Made by a program: the position numbers and the translations under genes. From positions 145,763 through 209,762 of the forward strand of contig NZ_LMDK01000001.1 in assembly GCF_001425055.1 (NCBI RefSeq): DNA of 64,000 nt. Direction: 5' to 3'. Each line of letters starts with the position of its first letter. Positions within the stretch are counted from its first letter, which is position 1. A model generated the notes under the pieces. It saw nothing but the letters and a program-made list of their open reading frames with translations, ran no database searches and had not been told where the DNA came from. This document shows positions 18,898 to 28,023 of the stretch, in pieces. This stretch comes from Pelomonas sp. Root1237. GTDB lineage: Bacteria; Pseudomonadota; Gammaproteobacteria; Burkholderiales; Burkholderiaceae_C.

Positions 18898-18911
18898 GAT
18901 GCTGTCCTCCT

Positions 18912-19670
18912 TCAGACAATGCCGCCGTTGACGCGCACCGTCTGGCCGTTGACCCAGCCGCCCTGCGGCCCGGCCAGCACGCCGACCATCGCCGCGATGT
19001 CTTCGGGCTGGCCCAGGCGCTCGAGCGGCGCCATCTTGGCGAGGCGCTCGACCTGCTCGGGCGTCTTGCCGTTCAGGAACAAGTTCGTTGCCGTCGGGCC
19101 GGGGGCCACGGCGTTGACGGTGATGGCCTTGCCGCGCAGCTCCTTGGCGAGGATGTTGGTCATGGTCTCGATGGCGCTCTTGGTGGCGGCGTAGACGGCG
19201 TAGCCCGGCAGGCCCAGGCCGATAACGCTGGTCGAGAAATTGATGATGCGCCCGCCCTGGCGCAGGCGCCTGGCCGCCTCGCGCATGGCCAGGAAGCTGC
19301 CCTTCACATTGATGTCGAAGAGGCGGTCGAAGGTCTCGTCACTGGTGTCGGCGAGGTGGGGCAGCTCGTTGGCCATGGCGCCGGCGTTGTTGACGAGCAC
19401 GTCCACGCCGCCGAAGGCTTCGGTGGCAGCGTCGAACAGCAGCCTGGCGGCGCCCGCGTCGGCCACGTCGGCCTGCACGGCGATGGCACGGCCGCCACGG
19501 TCCACGATCGCATCGACAACCTTTTGCGCTTCGACGGCATTGCCGGCGTAGTTGACGACGACGGCATGGCCGTCGGCCGCCAGTCGCTGCGCAATGGCCG
19601 CGCCGATGCCGCGCGAGGCGCCGGTGACGATGGCGACGGGGGAAGAGGAAGAAGAAGTGGTGTTGCTCAC
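18912..19670 (-). CDS. FabG-like SDR oxidoreductase
   Basis: A 252-residue enzyme: TGASRGIG, NNAGAMANELP, catalytic Ser in NFSTS, YAATKSAIE, and the C-terminal GGWVNGQTVRVNGGIV of FabG-like SDRs. It is the first gene of a two-SDR operon, divergent from LysR at 19813. The 142 bp spacer contains an inverted repeat listed separately. Likely a 3-ketoacyl- or carbonyl-reductase-type activity; the true substrate is unknown. Confidence 0.88.
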   Translation of the reverse strand: MSNTTSSSSSPVAIVTGASRGIGAAIAQRLAADGHAVVVNYAGNAVEAQKVVDAIVDRGGRAIAVQADVADAGAARLLFDAATEAFGGVDVLVNNAGAMANELPHLADTSDETFDRLFDINVKGSFLAMREAARRLRQGGRIINFSTSVIGLGLPGYAVYAATKSAIETMTNILAKELRGKAITVNAVAPGPTATNLFLNGKTPEQVERLAKMAPLERLGQPEDIAAMVGVLAGPQGGWVNGQTVRVNGGIV

Positions 19671-19733
19671 GGGGTGCTCCAGGTCGTTGGGTTGGAAGGC
19701 AGGACCGAGGAGCGGCCCTGTGAGTTCAATGTA

Positions 19734-19768
19734 TTGTTCGATCGCTTTCGGATAAATCAGACGAACAA
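19734..19768. promoter_or_regulatory. Inverted repeat between SDR operon and LysR gene
   Basis: A perfect 7 bp inverted repeat, TTGTTCG at 19734-19740 and CGAACAA at 19762-19768, separated by 21 nt. It sits 45 nt upstream of the LysR start and 64 nt upstream of the first SDR start. That is where a LysR protein would control both divergent transcripts. The assignment to this regulator is inference. Confidence 0.55.
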
Positions 19769-19812
19769 GACATCACAATCCAACCCAAATAAACAATCGG
19801 AGCCAAACGGCC

Positions 19813-20706
19813 ATGGACCGACTCGATGCGATGCGCCTCTTCGTGCGCATCGTCGACCTGGCCAGCTTCACCAAGGCGGCCGACGAGCTGCAGCTGCCGC
19901 GCGCCTCGGTCAGCCTGGCCCTGCAGCAGCTGGAGGTGCGCCTGGGTGTGCGCCTGCTCAACCGCACGACGCGCCATGTCAGCCCGACGCTGGACGGCCA
20001 GGCTTACTACCTGCGCTGCCAGCAGATCCTGCAGGACGTGGGCGAGGCCGAGGACCTGTTCCGCAGCGCCCAGCTCAAGCCGCGCGGCAAGCTGCGCGTG
20101 GACATGCAGGGCAACCAGGCCCAGCGCTTCGTGCTGCCCTACCTCGGCGACTTCCATGCCCGCTACCCCGACGTCGAGCTGGAGATCGGCCTTGGCGACC
20201 GCTTTGTTGACCTCGTGCGCGAGGGCGTGGACTGCGTGCTGCGCTCGGGCGAACCCAAGGACTCGTCCATGGTGGGCCGGCGTGTGGCCCAGCTGCGCCA
20301 GGTGACGTGTGCGAGCCGCGACTATCTCGCCCGCCGCGGCACGCCGCGCACGCTGGAGGAATTCAGCACCCACCAGGCTGTCAACTACATCGGCAGCAGC
20401 GGCCGAGTTTTGCCCTTCGACTTCATCGTCGACGGTGAAGCGCACAGCCTGACCCTGCCCGGCCCCGTCACCGTCAGCAGCGCTTCGGCCTATGGCGCCT
20501 GCTGCCTGGCCGGCCTGGGCTTCATGCAGGCGCCGCGCTACAACTTTGAGAAAGAACTGGCGAGCGGCGAACTGGTCGAGGTGTTTGCCGACTGGCAGCC
20601 GGCGCCGATGCCGGTCTATGTGCTGTATCCCCATGCCCGCCAGCTGTCGTCGCGGGTGAGGGTGTTTGTGGATTGGTTGGCGGAGCGGATGGCGGCGGCG
20701 GGCTGA
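19813..20706 (+). CDS. LysR-family transcriptional regulator
   Basis: A 297-residue LysR protein of the DsdC/CrgA-like subgroup. The winged helix starts MDRLDAMRLFVRIVDLASFT with VRLLNRTTRHVSPT at its end, and an effector-binding domain follows. It is divergent from the two-SDR operon and is the likely regulator of it. The inverted repeat at 19734-19768 is a candidate site. Confidence 0.9.
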   Translation: MDRLDAMRLFVRIVDLASFTKAADELQLPRASVSLALQQLEVRLGVRLLNRTTRHVSPTLDGQAYYLRCQQILQDVGEAEDLFRSAQLKPRGKLRVDMQGNQAQRFVLPYLGDFHARYPDVELEIGLGDRFVDLVREGVDCVLRSGEPKDSSMVGRRVAQLRQVTCASRDYLARRGTPRTLEEFSTHQAVNYIGSSGRVLPFDFIVDGEAHSLTLPGPVTVSSASAYGACCLAGLGFMQAPRYNFEKELASGELVEVFADWQPAPMPVYVLYPHARQLSSRVRVFVDWLAERMAAAG

Positions 20707-20834
20707 GCGACGTTGACCGGTGAGCGCTTATGAATCGCTGCACTCGGTGGACCTAGGGGCCGACGTGGTTGCCTATCTGCATCGAGGCGCTGTCGTGAGC
20801 ATCTGGACGCGGTTCGGCGCTGCGGGCCTCCTCG

Positions 20835-21737
20835 TCACCCACCCGACCCCGCCACCGCCCTGAACAGCCGGATCGCCGTCTCCGCCGCCGGCGCCAGCGT
20901 GCGGCCGCGCAGCCAGACGGCTTGGGCGTCCACATAGAGATCGCTCATGGTCTTGAGCCCGCGCACGGGCTGCAGGCCCAGGGTCTGGATGATGGGGAGG
21001 GCGCGCGGCAACGCGGCCAGCAGGTCGCCGTCGGCCGCCAGCCGGGCCAGCGTGACGAGGTCGTCGCATTCGACGACGACGGGCAGCTCGGCCGGCGTTG
21101 CAAAGCCCAGGCCCTGGGCCACATAGGCCTGCAGCTGCGGCGACACCGACACCATGGCCAGGCCGTAGTGCACCAGGTCGGCCGCTGTCACGGTCGTGGC
21201 GTCCAACAACGGATGGCCCGCGCGGGCATAGACGGCGCCGCGGATGCGCGTTACCGGCGCCATCTCCAGCCGGCTGGCGTCGGTCAGCATGCGCGGGTCG
21301 GCGACGAAGAACTCGATGGCCTCGTCGGTGAGCAAGGTCAGCAGGCTGTCGACATTGCCGTAGCGCACGCGGGCGACGACGCCGGGCGCCTGGCGGCGCA
21401 GCTCGGCCAGCAGCGGCGGCACCAGCACGGCGGCCGGCACCGGGCCAGCGCCAAAGGCCAGGTCGCCCAGCAGGCCGCCGCGCAGCAGGTCGGCGTCGCG
21501 CTCCAGGCAGTCGGCGTCGAAGACGAGGCGGCGGGCGCGCTCCACCAGCGTGCGGCCGGCCGGCGTCAGCACCGCGCCCAGCGGCCCGCGCTCGAACAGG
21601 CGCAGCCCCCAATGGGCTTCGAGGGCCTGGATGCTGCGGCTGAAGGCGGCCTGGCTCAGGTGCACGCGCTCCGCCGCGGCGACGAAGCGGCCCTCGTCGG
21701 CCAGAGCGATCAAGTGGGAGAGCTGGCGCAAATTCAC
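20835..21737 (-). CDS. LysR-family transcriptional regulator
   Basis: A 300-residue LysR protein. I chose the GTG at 21737, giving (M)NLRQLSHLIALADEGRF, over a GTG four codons upstream. It matches the usual LysR N-terminus and has GGAG at 21743-21746 six bases away, whereas the upstream codon has no ribosome site. The DNA-binding domain is followed by the effector domain, including AFGAGPVPAAVLVPPLLAEL. It is divergent from the GMC oxidoreductase gene, whose expression it probably controls. Confidence 0.9.
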   Translation of the reverse strand: MNLRQLSHLIALADEGRFVAAAERVHLSQAAFSRSIQALEAHWGLRLFERGPLGAVLTPAGRTLVERARRLVFDADCLERDADLLRGGLLGDLAFGAGPVPAAVLVPPLLAELRRQAPGVVARVRYGNVDSLLTLLTDEAIEFFVADPRMLTDASRLEMAPVTRIRGAVYARAGHPLLDATTVTAADLVHYGLAMVSVSPQLQAYVAQGLGFATPAELPVVVECDDLVTLARLAADGDLLAALPRALPIIQTLGLQPVRGLKTMSDLYVDAQAVWLRGRTLAPAAETAIRLFRAVAGSGG

Positions 21738-21785
21738 TATGCGCTCCACGCAATGAATGCCGACTAATTATGCGTTGGACGTAAT
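21737..21785. promoter_or_regulatory. Two copies of a 19 bp LysR-type dyad
   Basis: ACTATGCGCTCCACGCAAT at 21737-21755 and ATTATGCGTTGGACGTAAT at 21767-21785 match at 14 of 19 positions. Both have T-N11-A type dyad symmetry, and they lie 30 bp apart, about three helical turns. The first copy covers the ribosome site of the LysR gene and the second lies 61 nt upstream of the GMC start. This predicts autorepression and activation by the divergent LysR protein. Confidence 0.6.
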
Positions 21786-21845
21786 GGCTGCCGGCTTTCA
21801 TCCTTCGCTCCCCGGCCCGCTCAGAGGTTGGAGGAGACAAGCGCC

Positions 21846-23447
21846 GTGGAGTTCGATTACGTGATCGTGGGTGCCGGTTCGGCGGGCTGCGTGCTGGCCG
21901 CGCGCCTGAGCGAAGACCCCGGCGTGACGGTGGCCCTGCTGGAGACCGGCGGGCCGGACAGCAGTGTGCTCATCCACGCGCCGGCCGGCGTCGTCGCCAT
22001 GGTGCCCACGCGCATCAACAACTACGCCTACCAGACCGTGCCCCAGCCCGGCCTGATGGGCCGCCGCGGCTACCAGCCGCGCGGCAAGACCCTGGGCGGC
22101 AGCAGCTCCATCAACGCCATGCTCTATGTGCGCGGCCACCGCCACGACTACGACCAATGGGCGAGCTTCGGCAACGCCGGCTGGTCGTATGACGAGGTGC
22201 TTCCCTATTTCCGCCGCGCCGAGCACAACGAGCAGTTCGGCGACTGCCCGCTGCACGGCCGTGGCGGGCCGTTGAACGTGACGCTGCCGCGCAGCGCGAG
22301 CCCCATCAACCAGACCTTCCTGGCCGCTGCGGCCTTGCAAGGCGTGCCCCATATCGGCGACTACAACGGCGCCGAGCAGTTCGGCTCTTTCGTCTACCAG
22401 GTCACGCAAGTCAACGGCGAGCGCTGCAGCGCCGCCAAGGCCTATCTGACGCCCAATTTGGGCCGCCCGAACCTCAAGGTCATCACCCACGCGCAGGCGA
22501 CGAAGCTGCGCCTGGCCAATGGCCGCGCGGTGGGCGTGGACTACCGCGTCCACGGCCAATCCCGCTTCGTGCGTGCGCGCCGCGAAGTCCTGCTCAGCGC
22601 CGGCGCCTTCGGTTCGCCGCAGCTGCTGATGCTCTCGGGCATCGGGCCTGGCGCACACCTGCGGCAGACGGGTGTCGAGGTGCAGCACGACCTGCCCGGC
22701 GTCGGCCAGAACCTGCAGGACCACATCGACTATGTGCAGACCTGGCGCTGCAGCTCGGACACGCCCACCTTCGGCGTCTCGCTGCGCGGCGGCGCGCGGC
22801 TGGCGCGGGCGGTGGGCGAATGGCGGCGCCATCGCACCGGCCTGCTGACGAGCAGCATTGCCGAGTCCGGCGCCTTCCTGCGCTCTTCGGCGGATGTCAG
22901 CGTGCCCGACCTGCAACTCGTCTTCGTGCTTGGCATCGTCGACGACCACGCCCGCAAGCTGCACTGGGGCCACGGCATTTCCTGCCATGTCGACGTGCTG
23001 CGGCCGCACAGCCGCGGCACGGTGGAGCTGGCCGGGCCCGACCCGCAGCTGGCACCGCGCATCGACCCACGCTTCCTCAGCGACGAGCGCGACATGCGGC
23101 TGCTGCTGAGGGGCGCCCGGTTGCAGCAGCGCCTCATCGAGTCCAAGCCTTTCGACGGCCTGCGCGGCGACATGCTCTACCCGGTGCGCGCCGACGACAC
23201 CGAGGCGCTGGCCGCCGACATCCGCGCCCGTGCCGACACGCAATACCACCCGGTGGGCACTTGCCGGATGGGCCCCTTGGGCCGCGACCCATTGGCCGTT
23301 GTCGACGACAGGCTGCGCGTGCACGGCATCGGCGGCCTGCGCGTCGTCGACGCCTCGGTGATGCCCACCATCGTCGGCGGCAACACCAACGCCCCCACCA
23401 TCATGATCGGCGAGAAGGCCGCCGACATGATCCGCAAAGATGTCTGA
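21846..23447 (+). CDS. GMC-family FAD oxidoreductase (choline dehydrogenase-like)
   Basis: A 533-residue flavoenzyme. It has the FAD-binding [16 protein letters not shown] at residues 8-23, GMC signature 1 ([15 protein letters not shown]), GMC signature 2 ([17 protein letters not shown]), and the C-terminal HPVGTCRMG containing the active-site His. It has no signal peptide. GMC enzymes oxidise alcohols to aldehydes. GGAGGAG at 21830-21836 supports GTG 21846. The dyads upstream suggest control by the divergent LysR regulator. Confidence 0.88.
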   Translation: MEFDYVIVGAGSAGCVLAARLSEDPGVTVALLETGGPDSSVLIHAPAGVVAMVPTRINNYAYQTVPQPGLMGRRGYQPRGKTLGGSSSINAMLYVRGHRHDYDQWASFGNAGWSYDEVLPYFRRAEHNEQFGDCPLHGRGGPLNVTLPRSASPINQTFLAAAALQGVPHIGDYNGAEQFGSFVYQVTQVNGERCSAAKAYLTPNLGRPNLKVITHAQATKLRLANGRAVGVDYRVHGQSRFVRARREVLLSAGAFGSPQLLMLSGIGPGAHLRQTGVEVQHDLPGVGQNLQDHIDYVQTWRCSSDTPTFGVSLRGGARLARAVGEWRRHRTGLLTSSIAESGAFLRSSADVSVPDLQLVFVLGIVDDHARKLHWGHGISCHVDVLRPHSRGTVELAGPDPQLAPRIDPRFLSDERDMRLLLRGARLQQRLIESKPFDGLRGDMLYPVRADDTEALAADIRARADTQYHPVGTCRMGPLGRDPLAVVDDRLRVHGIGGLRVVDASVMPTIVGGNTNAPTIMIGEKAADMIRKDV

Positions 23448-23588
23448 GCCCCTCGCCCAGCCGCGCCGCCCTGAACGCGGGCGCGCCCAGTCGGTCCCCC
23501 GAGGGGACGGCGATGCTTGCCGGATCGACCGGCAAGCACATCGCCACGGCGGGCCGGCTTGGGAGCGGCCCTGCACTCGGCCCGAAAA
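23448..23588 (+). repeat. Intergenic palindromic repeat, copy A
   Basis: About 140 bp starting directly after the GMC stop codon with GCCCCTCG. The core holds GAGGGGACGGCGATGCT, a stem TGCCGG/CCGGCA, AGCACATCGCCA, and GGGCCGGCT...GGGAGCGGCCC. The same blocks in the same order recur at 27897-28018, 48813-48933 and 59770-60058. Confidence 0.8.
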
Positions 23589-23615
23589 CCGTGCCCATAG
23601 CTCAATGGAGACGAA

Positions 23616-25559
23616 ATGAAGACGATGACCGTAATCGCCGCAGTCCTGGCCCTCGCCGGCTGCAGCCGTGAGACCGCAGCGCCCTCCGGCGACGCGAGTG
23701 CGACGACGGCGCAGGCGAACGCGCAGTTCGCGCAGGCCCTGCCGCTGGACGAGGCCCAGGGCTTCGAGGATGCCAAGCGCGGCCTCATCGCCCGCCCGGA
23801 GGGCAAGATCCTCGCGGTCGACGGCAGCGTGCTGATCGACTTCGACGCCTTCAAGTTCGTCGATGGCGCGGCGCCGCCCACCGTCAATCCGAGTCTCTGG
23901 CGCCACGCCAAGCTCAACGCGCAGATCGGCCTCTTCAAGGTCGTCGATGGCGTCTACCAGCTGCGCGGCTTCGACATGGGCAACATCACGCTGATCGAGG
24001 GCAAGACCGGCTGGATCGTCGTCGACGCGCTGACCTGCCGCGAGACCGCGAGCGCGGCCATGGCCTTCGCCCGCAAACACCTGGGTGACAAACCGGTCAC
24101 CGCGCTGCTGTTCTCGCACAGCCACATCGACCATTTCGGCGGCGCTCTGGGCGTGCTGACGGCCGAGCAGGCGCGCACCGTGCCGGTCATCGCTTCGGCT
24201 GGCTTCATGGAAGAGGCCACCAGCGAGAACGTCATGGTCGGCACCGCCATGGGCCGACGCTCCGCCTACCAGTTCGGCAAGAACCTGGAACGCTCGCCCA
24301 AGGGCCTGGTCGACACCGGCCTGGGCAAGGCCGTGGGCTACGGCAGCTTCGGCGTGTTGGCGCCGACCGACCTCATCACGCAACCCACCGAAGAGCGCGT
24401 GCTGGACGGTGTGCGCGTCGTCTTCCACAACGTGCCCGGCGCCGAGGCGCCGGCGGAGATGACCTTCTCGGTGCCGTCGCTCAAGGTCTACGGCGGTGCC
24501 GAGAACCTCGCGCAGACCATGCACAACCTGCTGCCCGTGCGCGGCGCCAAGGTGCGCGACGCGCTGCGCTGGGCCGCCTACATGCAGGGCGCGCTGGACC
24601 AGCTCGGCGATGCCGAGGTCTATGTCGGCCAGCACAACTGGCCCGTCTGGGGGCACGACCGCATCGCCGACTTCATCACCAAGCACCGCGATGTCTACAA
24701 ATACACCCACGACCAGACCGTGCGCCTCGTCAACGCGGGCCTGACGCCGGCCGAGATCGCCGACCAGATCCGCTTGCCCAAGTCGCTGCAGGGCCACTTC
24801 GGCGCACGCGGCTACTACGGCGACCTGCGCCACAACGTCAAGGCCGTCTACCAGTTCTACCTCGGCGCCTACGACGGCAACCCCGCCCACCTGGACCCAC
24901 TGCCGCCGGTGGACGTCGCCAAGCGCTATGTGGCCCTGGCCGGCGGCGCCGACAAGGCCGTGGCCGCCGCGCAGACGGCCTTCGACCAGGGCGACTACCG
25001 CTGGGCTGCCGAGCTGCTGAACCATGTCGTGTTCGCCGATGCCGGCAACAAGGCGGCGCGCGAGCTGCTGGCGCGTGCCTACGACCAGCTCGGCTATGTG
25101 GCCGAGGCCTCCACCTGGCGCAACAGCTACCTGACGGCCGCGGCCGAGTTGCGCGGTGGCGCGCCCAAGCAGGGCGTCAACCGCGCAGCCTTCCTTGACA
25201 TGCTGGCCCAGACGCCCATCGAGCGCTTCCTCGAGGCCATGGCCGCCGGCCTCAACGGCCCGGCCGCCGAGGGCAAGGACTTCAAGATCAACCTCGTGCT
25301 GACCGACACCAAGGAGAGCTATGTGCTGTGGATCGAGAACGCCGTGCTGCACCACCGCCGCGCCGAGCCGGCCGCGGATGCCAACGCCACGTTGACGCTG
25401 ACCCAGGCCTTTTTCGTCCGCATGATGGCCGGCACGGCGGGCGCCAAGGACCTGCTGCTGTCGGACGACGTCAAGGTGAGTGGCAGCAAGATTGACCTGG
25501 GCCGCTTCCTGAGCCTGATGGACAAGGCGACGGGCACCTTTCCCATCGTGTCGCGCTGA
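23616..25559 (+). CDS. SdsA-type alkyl sulfatase, MBL-fold lipoprotein
   Basis: A 647-residue protein with lipobox LAGC (Cys16). The metallo-beta-lactamase metal site HSHIDHFGG lies at 168-176, and a dimerisation region (DKAVAAAQTAFDQGDYRWAAELLNHV split over two helices) follows. A C-terminal SCP2-like domain is present. This is the architecture of alkyl/aryl sulfatases such as SdsA1, which cleave sulfate from alkyl sulfates outside the cytoplasm. It stands after repeat copy A, with AATGGAGAC as ribosome site. A VOC gene follows after 14 bp. Confidence 0.87.
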   Translation: MKTMTVIAAVLALAGCSRETAAPSGDASATTAQANAQFAQALPLDEAQGFEDAKRGLIARPEGKILAVDGSVLIDFDAFKFVDGAAPPTVNPSLWRHAKLNAQIGLFKVVDGVYQLRGFDMGNITLIEGKTGWIVVDALTCRETASAAMAFARKHLGDKPVTALLFSHSHIDHFGGALGVLTAEQARTVPVIASAGFMEEATSENVMVGTAMGRRSAYQFGKNLERSPKGLVDTGLGKAVGYGSFGVLAPTDLITQPTEERVLDGVRVVFHNVPGAEAPAEMTFSVPSLKVYGGAENLAQTMHNLLPVRGAKVRDALRWAAYMQGALDQLGDAEVYVGQHNWPVWGHDRIADFITKHRDVYKYTHDQTVRLVNAGLTPAEIADQIRLPKSLQGHFGARGYYGDLRHNVKAVYQFYLGAYDGNPAHLDPLPPVDVAKRYVALAGGADKAVAAAQTAFDQGDYRWAAELLNHVVFADAGNKAARELLARAYDQLGYVAEASTWRNSYLTAAAELRGGAPKQGVNRAAFLDMLAQTPIERFLEAMAAGLNGPAAEGKDFKINLVLTDTKESYVLWIENAVLHHRRAEPAADANATLTLTQAFFVRMMAGTAGAKDLLLSDDVKVSGSKIDLGRFLSLMDKATGTFPIVSR

Positions 25560-25573
25560 CGCAAACTGCGGGC

Positions 25574-26023
25574 ATGCAAGCCAATCGCTCCATTCCCGCT
25601 GCGACCGTCCTGCCCGAACTGGCCTATCCGGACGTCAACGCCGCGGCCGATTGGCTCTGTCGCGCCTTCGGCTTCGCGGTGCGGCTGCGCATTGCCGACC
25701 ATCGTGTGCAGATGAGCGTGCCGGGCGGTGGCGCCTTGGTGGTCAAGCAGGGAGAGGTGGCGCCTGACAGCTGTTCGTCGCACTCGGTCATGGTGCGAGT
25801 GGCCGATGTCGATGCCCACCACGCCCGTGCGGCAGCGGCTGGCGCCGCGGCGGCCGGCGCGCCGACAACCTACCCCTTCGGCGAGCGGCAATACGGCGTG
25901 CGCGACTTCGCCGGCCACCACTGGGTTTTCACGCAGAGCGTGGCCGATGTGGACCCGGCGAGCTGGGGCGGCGAGCTGCATGCAGAATCAGCCACTCCTC
26001 CCCACGGATTGGAAGACTCGTGA
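25574..26023 (+). CDS. VOC/glyoxalase-fold protein
   Basis: A 149-residue protein with two beta-alpha-beta-beta-beta modules: LPELAYPDVNAAADWLCRAF first and SHSVMVRVADVDAHHARAAA second, then YGVRDFAGHHWVF. It resembles bleomycin-resistance/PhnB-like VOC proteins, but the substrate is not predictable. It lies 14 bp after the sulfatase gene and overlaps the next gene by 4 bp (GTGA). Confidence 0.8.
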   Translation: MQANRSIPAATVLPELAYPDVNAAADWLCRAFGFAVRLRIADHRVQMSVPGGGALVVKQGEVAPDSCSSHSVMVRVADVDAHHARAAAAGAAAAGAPTTYPFGERQYGVRDFAGHHWVFTQSVADVDPASWGGELHAESATPPHGLEDS

Positions 26024-26382
26024 AGCGCATGTCCCCTGCCCTGGTACTTGCCGGCCTGTTGATCGGTGCGCCCGCGATGGCGGCCGATGAACCTCCGTCA
26101 ACGCTCGAAAAGATCGAAGGCGCCGTGACGCGCGGCGCCCAGGCTGCGGCCAGCGGGGTTGCCCGTGGCGTGCACGCGGCGGCGAGCGGCATCGAGCGCG
26201 GCGCCAAGGCGACGGTGCGCGGCGTGGAAAAGGGCGCCAGTGCGGCCGCCCGCGGTGTCGCACACGGTGTGGATGCGGCGGCCAGCGGCGTCAAGCGCGG
26301 TGCCGACGCCACCAGCAATGCCGTGCGCAAGACGGCGAACAAGGTCGAAGGCAGCGGCTCAGCCGCCAGCTCCTCGAATTAA
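26020..26382 (+). CDS. Secreted hendecad-repeat protein
   Basis: A 120-residue protein: signal peptide (to about AMA at residue 21), then seven tandem 11-residue units at residues 34-110 of the type SGVARGVHAAA, SGIERGAKATV, RGVEKGASAAA. The units place small residues and charges at fixed positions, as in amphipathic apolipoprotein- or LEA-like helices. I do not recognise a named family. GTG 26020 overlaps the VOC stop; an ATG three codons later is an alternative start. The stop is shared with the convergent MBL gene in a TTAA palindrome. Confidence 0.65.
   Translation: MKRMSPALVLAGLLIGAPAMAADEPPSTLEKIEGAVTRGAQAAASGVARGVHAAASGIERGAKATVRGVEKGASAAARGVAHGVDAAASGVKRGADATSNAVRKTANKVEGSGSAASSSN
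26119..26349 (+). repeat. Tandem 33 bp coding repeat
   Basis: Seven degenerate 33 bp units encode the seven 11-residue helical repeats of the secreted protein. The third-position GC bias and recurring GCGGCCAGCGGCGT-like blocks show the unit at DNA level. Confidence 0.65.
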
Positions 26383-27518
26383 TCCAAGGGCCAGGGCATG
26401 GCCTTGGGCATCTTGGCGGGGTCTTGGGGCTCCGCCGGCCTGGTGCTCTTGCGCGCCGGCGCATCGGCCTCGCGCCACCACGGCGTCGCGGGCTCGCCCT
26501 TGGCCGGCTCCACGGCCTCACCCAGACGAGGCATCAGCAGCTGGGCGCCCTGCTTCGGGCCAAGTTCCAGCAATGTCTCGGCCGGTGCATCCCAGTCATG
26601 CAGGGCTAATGAAAAGGTGCCCCAGTGCACCGGCAGGAAGGCGCCGCCGCCGAGCAGCTGGTAGGCCTTGAGCGCGTTCTCAGGCCCGAGGTGGATGTCG
26701 CCCCAGGACGGGTGGAAGGCGCCCACTTCGAGCATGACCAGATCGAAGGGCCCGAAGCGTTCGCGGATGGCCGCGTACTCGCTGGTGAGGCCCGTGTCGC
26801 CGCTGAAGAAGACGCGGTGTTTCGGCGTCTCGATGACGATGGACGACCACAGCGTGGCGTTGCGGTCGGTCAGCGAGCGGCCCGAGAAATGCTGCGACGG
26901 CGCCGCATGGATGCGCAGTTCGGAGTTCGGCGCCTGCCAGTGCTCCCACCAGTCCAGCTCGACGATGCGCTCCGCCGGGATGCCCCAGGCCTCCAGGTGG
27001 GCGCCGACGCCCAGCGAGGTGATGAAGGGCACCTCCTGCAGCTTCACCAGCTCCTTGACCGTGCCCATGTCCAGGTGGTCGTAGTGGTCGTGGGAGATGA
27101 CGACGGCGTCCAGCTTGGGCAGGGCCTTCAAGGCCAGCGGCACGGGCTGGAAGCGCTTCGGCCCGGCCAGTTGCGAAGGTGAGGCGCGCTTGCCCCAGAC
27201 GGGGTCGGTCAGCACACGCAGGCCGTCGATTTCGATCATCACCGTGGAGTGGCCGAGCCAGGTGGCGCGCAGGCCGGTGTCGGTGGGCTTGAGCCAGGCG
27301 TCCAGCGGATTGACCGAGGGCAGGGTGCCGGCGGGCGTGCGGCGGCCTTCGGAGCAGATGAAATCGCCCAGCGATGGCCGCTCGCTGCGGTCACGCAGCC
27401 CCGGCTGGATGGGATGGACGTTGCGAAAGCCCTCGCCTGCCTCCGTGGCCAGGTAGCGCGGCGACGCCCGCATGCGTTCAAGACGGAGGCCGGTGGCGCG
27501 TTTGCCGAGGGATTTCAT
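26379..27518 (-). CDS. MBL-fold hydrolase, NAPE-PLD/UlaG-like
   Basis: A 379-residue protein. ATWLGHSTVMIEIDGLRVLT opens the metallo-beta-lactamase fold, and ISHDHYDHLD is the metal site. SQHFSGR, FFSGDTGLTSEY and LPVHWGTF supply further ligands. This pattern matches the bacterial NAPE-PLD-like hydrolases that act on phospholipid or lactone bonds. No signal peptide is visible. It is coupled to the YkgJ gene by a 4 bp overlap, with that gene upstream. Confidence 0.85.
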   Translation of the reverse strand: MKSLGKRATGLRLERMRASPRYLATEAGEGFRNVHPIQPGLRDRSERPSLGDFICSEGRRTPAGTLPSVNPLDAWLKPTDTGLRATWLGHSTVMIEIDGLRVLTDPVWGKRASPSQLAGPKRFQPVPLALKALPKLDAVVISHDHYDHLDMGTVKELVKLQEVPFITSLGVGAHLEAWGIPAERIVELDWWEHWQAPNSELRIHAAPSQHFSGRSLTDRNATLWSSIVIETPKHRVFFSGDTGLTSEYAAIRERFGPFDLVMLEVGAFHPSWGDIHLGPENALKAYQLLGGGAFLPVHWGTFSLALHDWDAPAETLLELGPKQGAQLLMPRLGEAVEPAKGEPATPWWREADAPARKSTRPAEPQDPAKMPKAMPWPLD

Positions 27519-27874
27519 GGCAGCAGGTGTTGGGGCAGACCTGCCGAGATGGCGGCGTGGCGCGGGCTTTCAAGGCCGTGGGCCGCACGCGCCTTCAGGC
27601 ATTGGCTGTCGCCGGGCTGCACGCCGCGGCAGGTGCTGGAGCGCTGGGCGTAGATGCTGCAGCCCACTTCCTGGCCCACCTCGCCGCGCAATGCGATGCA
27701 GCGCACCGGCCGAGTCTCGGTGCCAGCCATGCAGCGGTGCAGGGAACCAACCGGCCGTGTCAGCGCCACCGGCACGGTGCCGCTCGGCGCGTCGTCGGCC
27801 TCGGCCCAGTAGAAGGACACGCGGAACACGGCGCAGCAGGCGCCGCAGCGCTGGCAGTCGAGTTCGTCATCCAT
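27515..27874 (-). CDS. YkgJ-type cysteine-cluster protein
   Basis: A 119-residue protein with CQRCGACC near the N-terminus and further Cys in RCIALRGEVGQEVGCSIYA and STCRGVQPGDSQC. This is the zinc or iron-sulfur cluster pattern of the YkgJ/UPF0153 family. The ATG at 27874 is used; the open frame beyond it only reads through intergenic repeat copy B. It is translationally coupled to the MBL gene downstream. Function in the family is not established. Confidence 0.85.
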   Translation of the reverse strand: MDDELDCQRCGACCAVFRVSFYWAEADDAPSGTVPVALTRPVGSLHRCMAGTETRPVRCIALRGEVGQEVGCSIYAQRSSTCRGVQPGDSQCLKARAAHGLESPRHAAISAGLPQHLLP

Positions 27875-27896
27875 CGTAGTTGCCCGTCCCGTGTTC

Positions 27897-28018
27897 TGCG
27901 GGCCGAGCGACGGGCCGCTCCCTAGCCGGCCCGCTCTGGCGATGTGCTTGCGGCTCAACGCCGCAAGCATCGCCGTCCCCTCGGGGGACCGACCAAGGTC
28001 TGCCTTGGACGAGGGGCG
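27897..28018 (-). repeat. Intergenic palindromic repeat, copy B
   Basis: About 120 bp; read on the minus strand it begins GCCCCTCGTCC six nt after the RidA stop. It then shows GAGGGGACGGCGATGCT, a stem TTGCGG/CCGCAA, AGCACATCGCCA and GGGCCGGCTAGGGAGCGGCC. It matches copies A, C and D block by block. Confidence 0.8.
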
Positions 28019-28023
28019 TCATT

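Noticed and set aside
16679-18919. A 746-codon frame on the minus strand
   Set aside because: It is a shadow of the DUF4382 and SDR genes in another frame, with no recognisable domain.
21798-25355. A 1185-codon open frame on the minus strand
   Set aside because: It is antisense to the GMC and alkylsulfatase genes, has Gly/Ala/His/Val-rich low-quality sequence typical of GC-rich shadow frames, and matches no domain.
27515-27970. Longer start for the YkgJ gene
   Set aside because: The extension translates the intergenic repeat, and the same peptide-like string (LA-x-KHIA-x-A-x-RLGSGP) appears at the other repeat copies; it is not coding.
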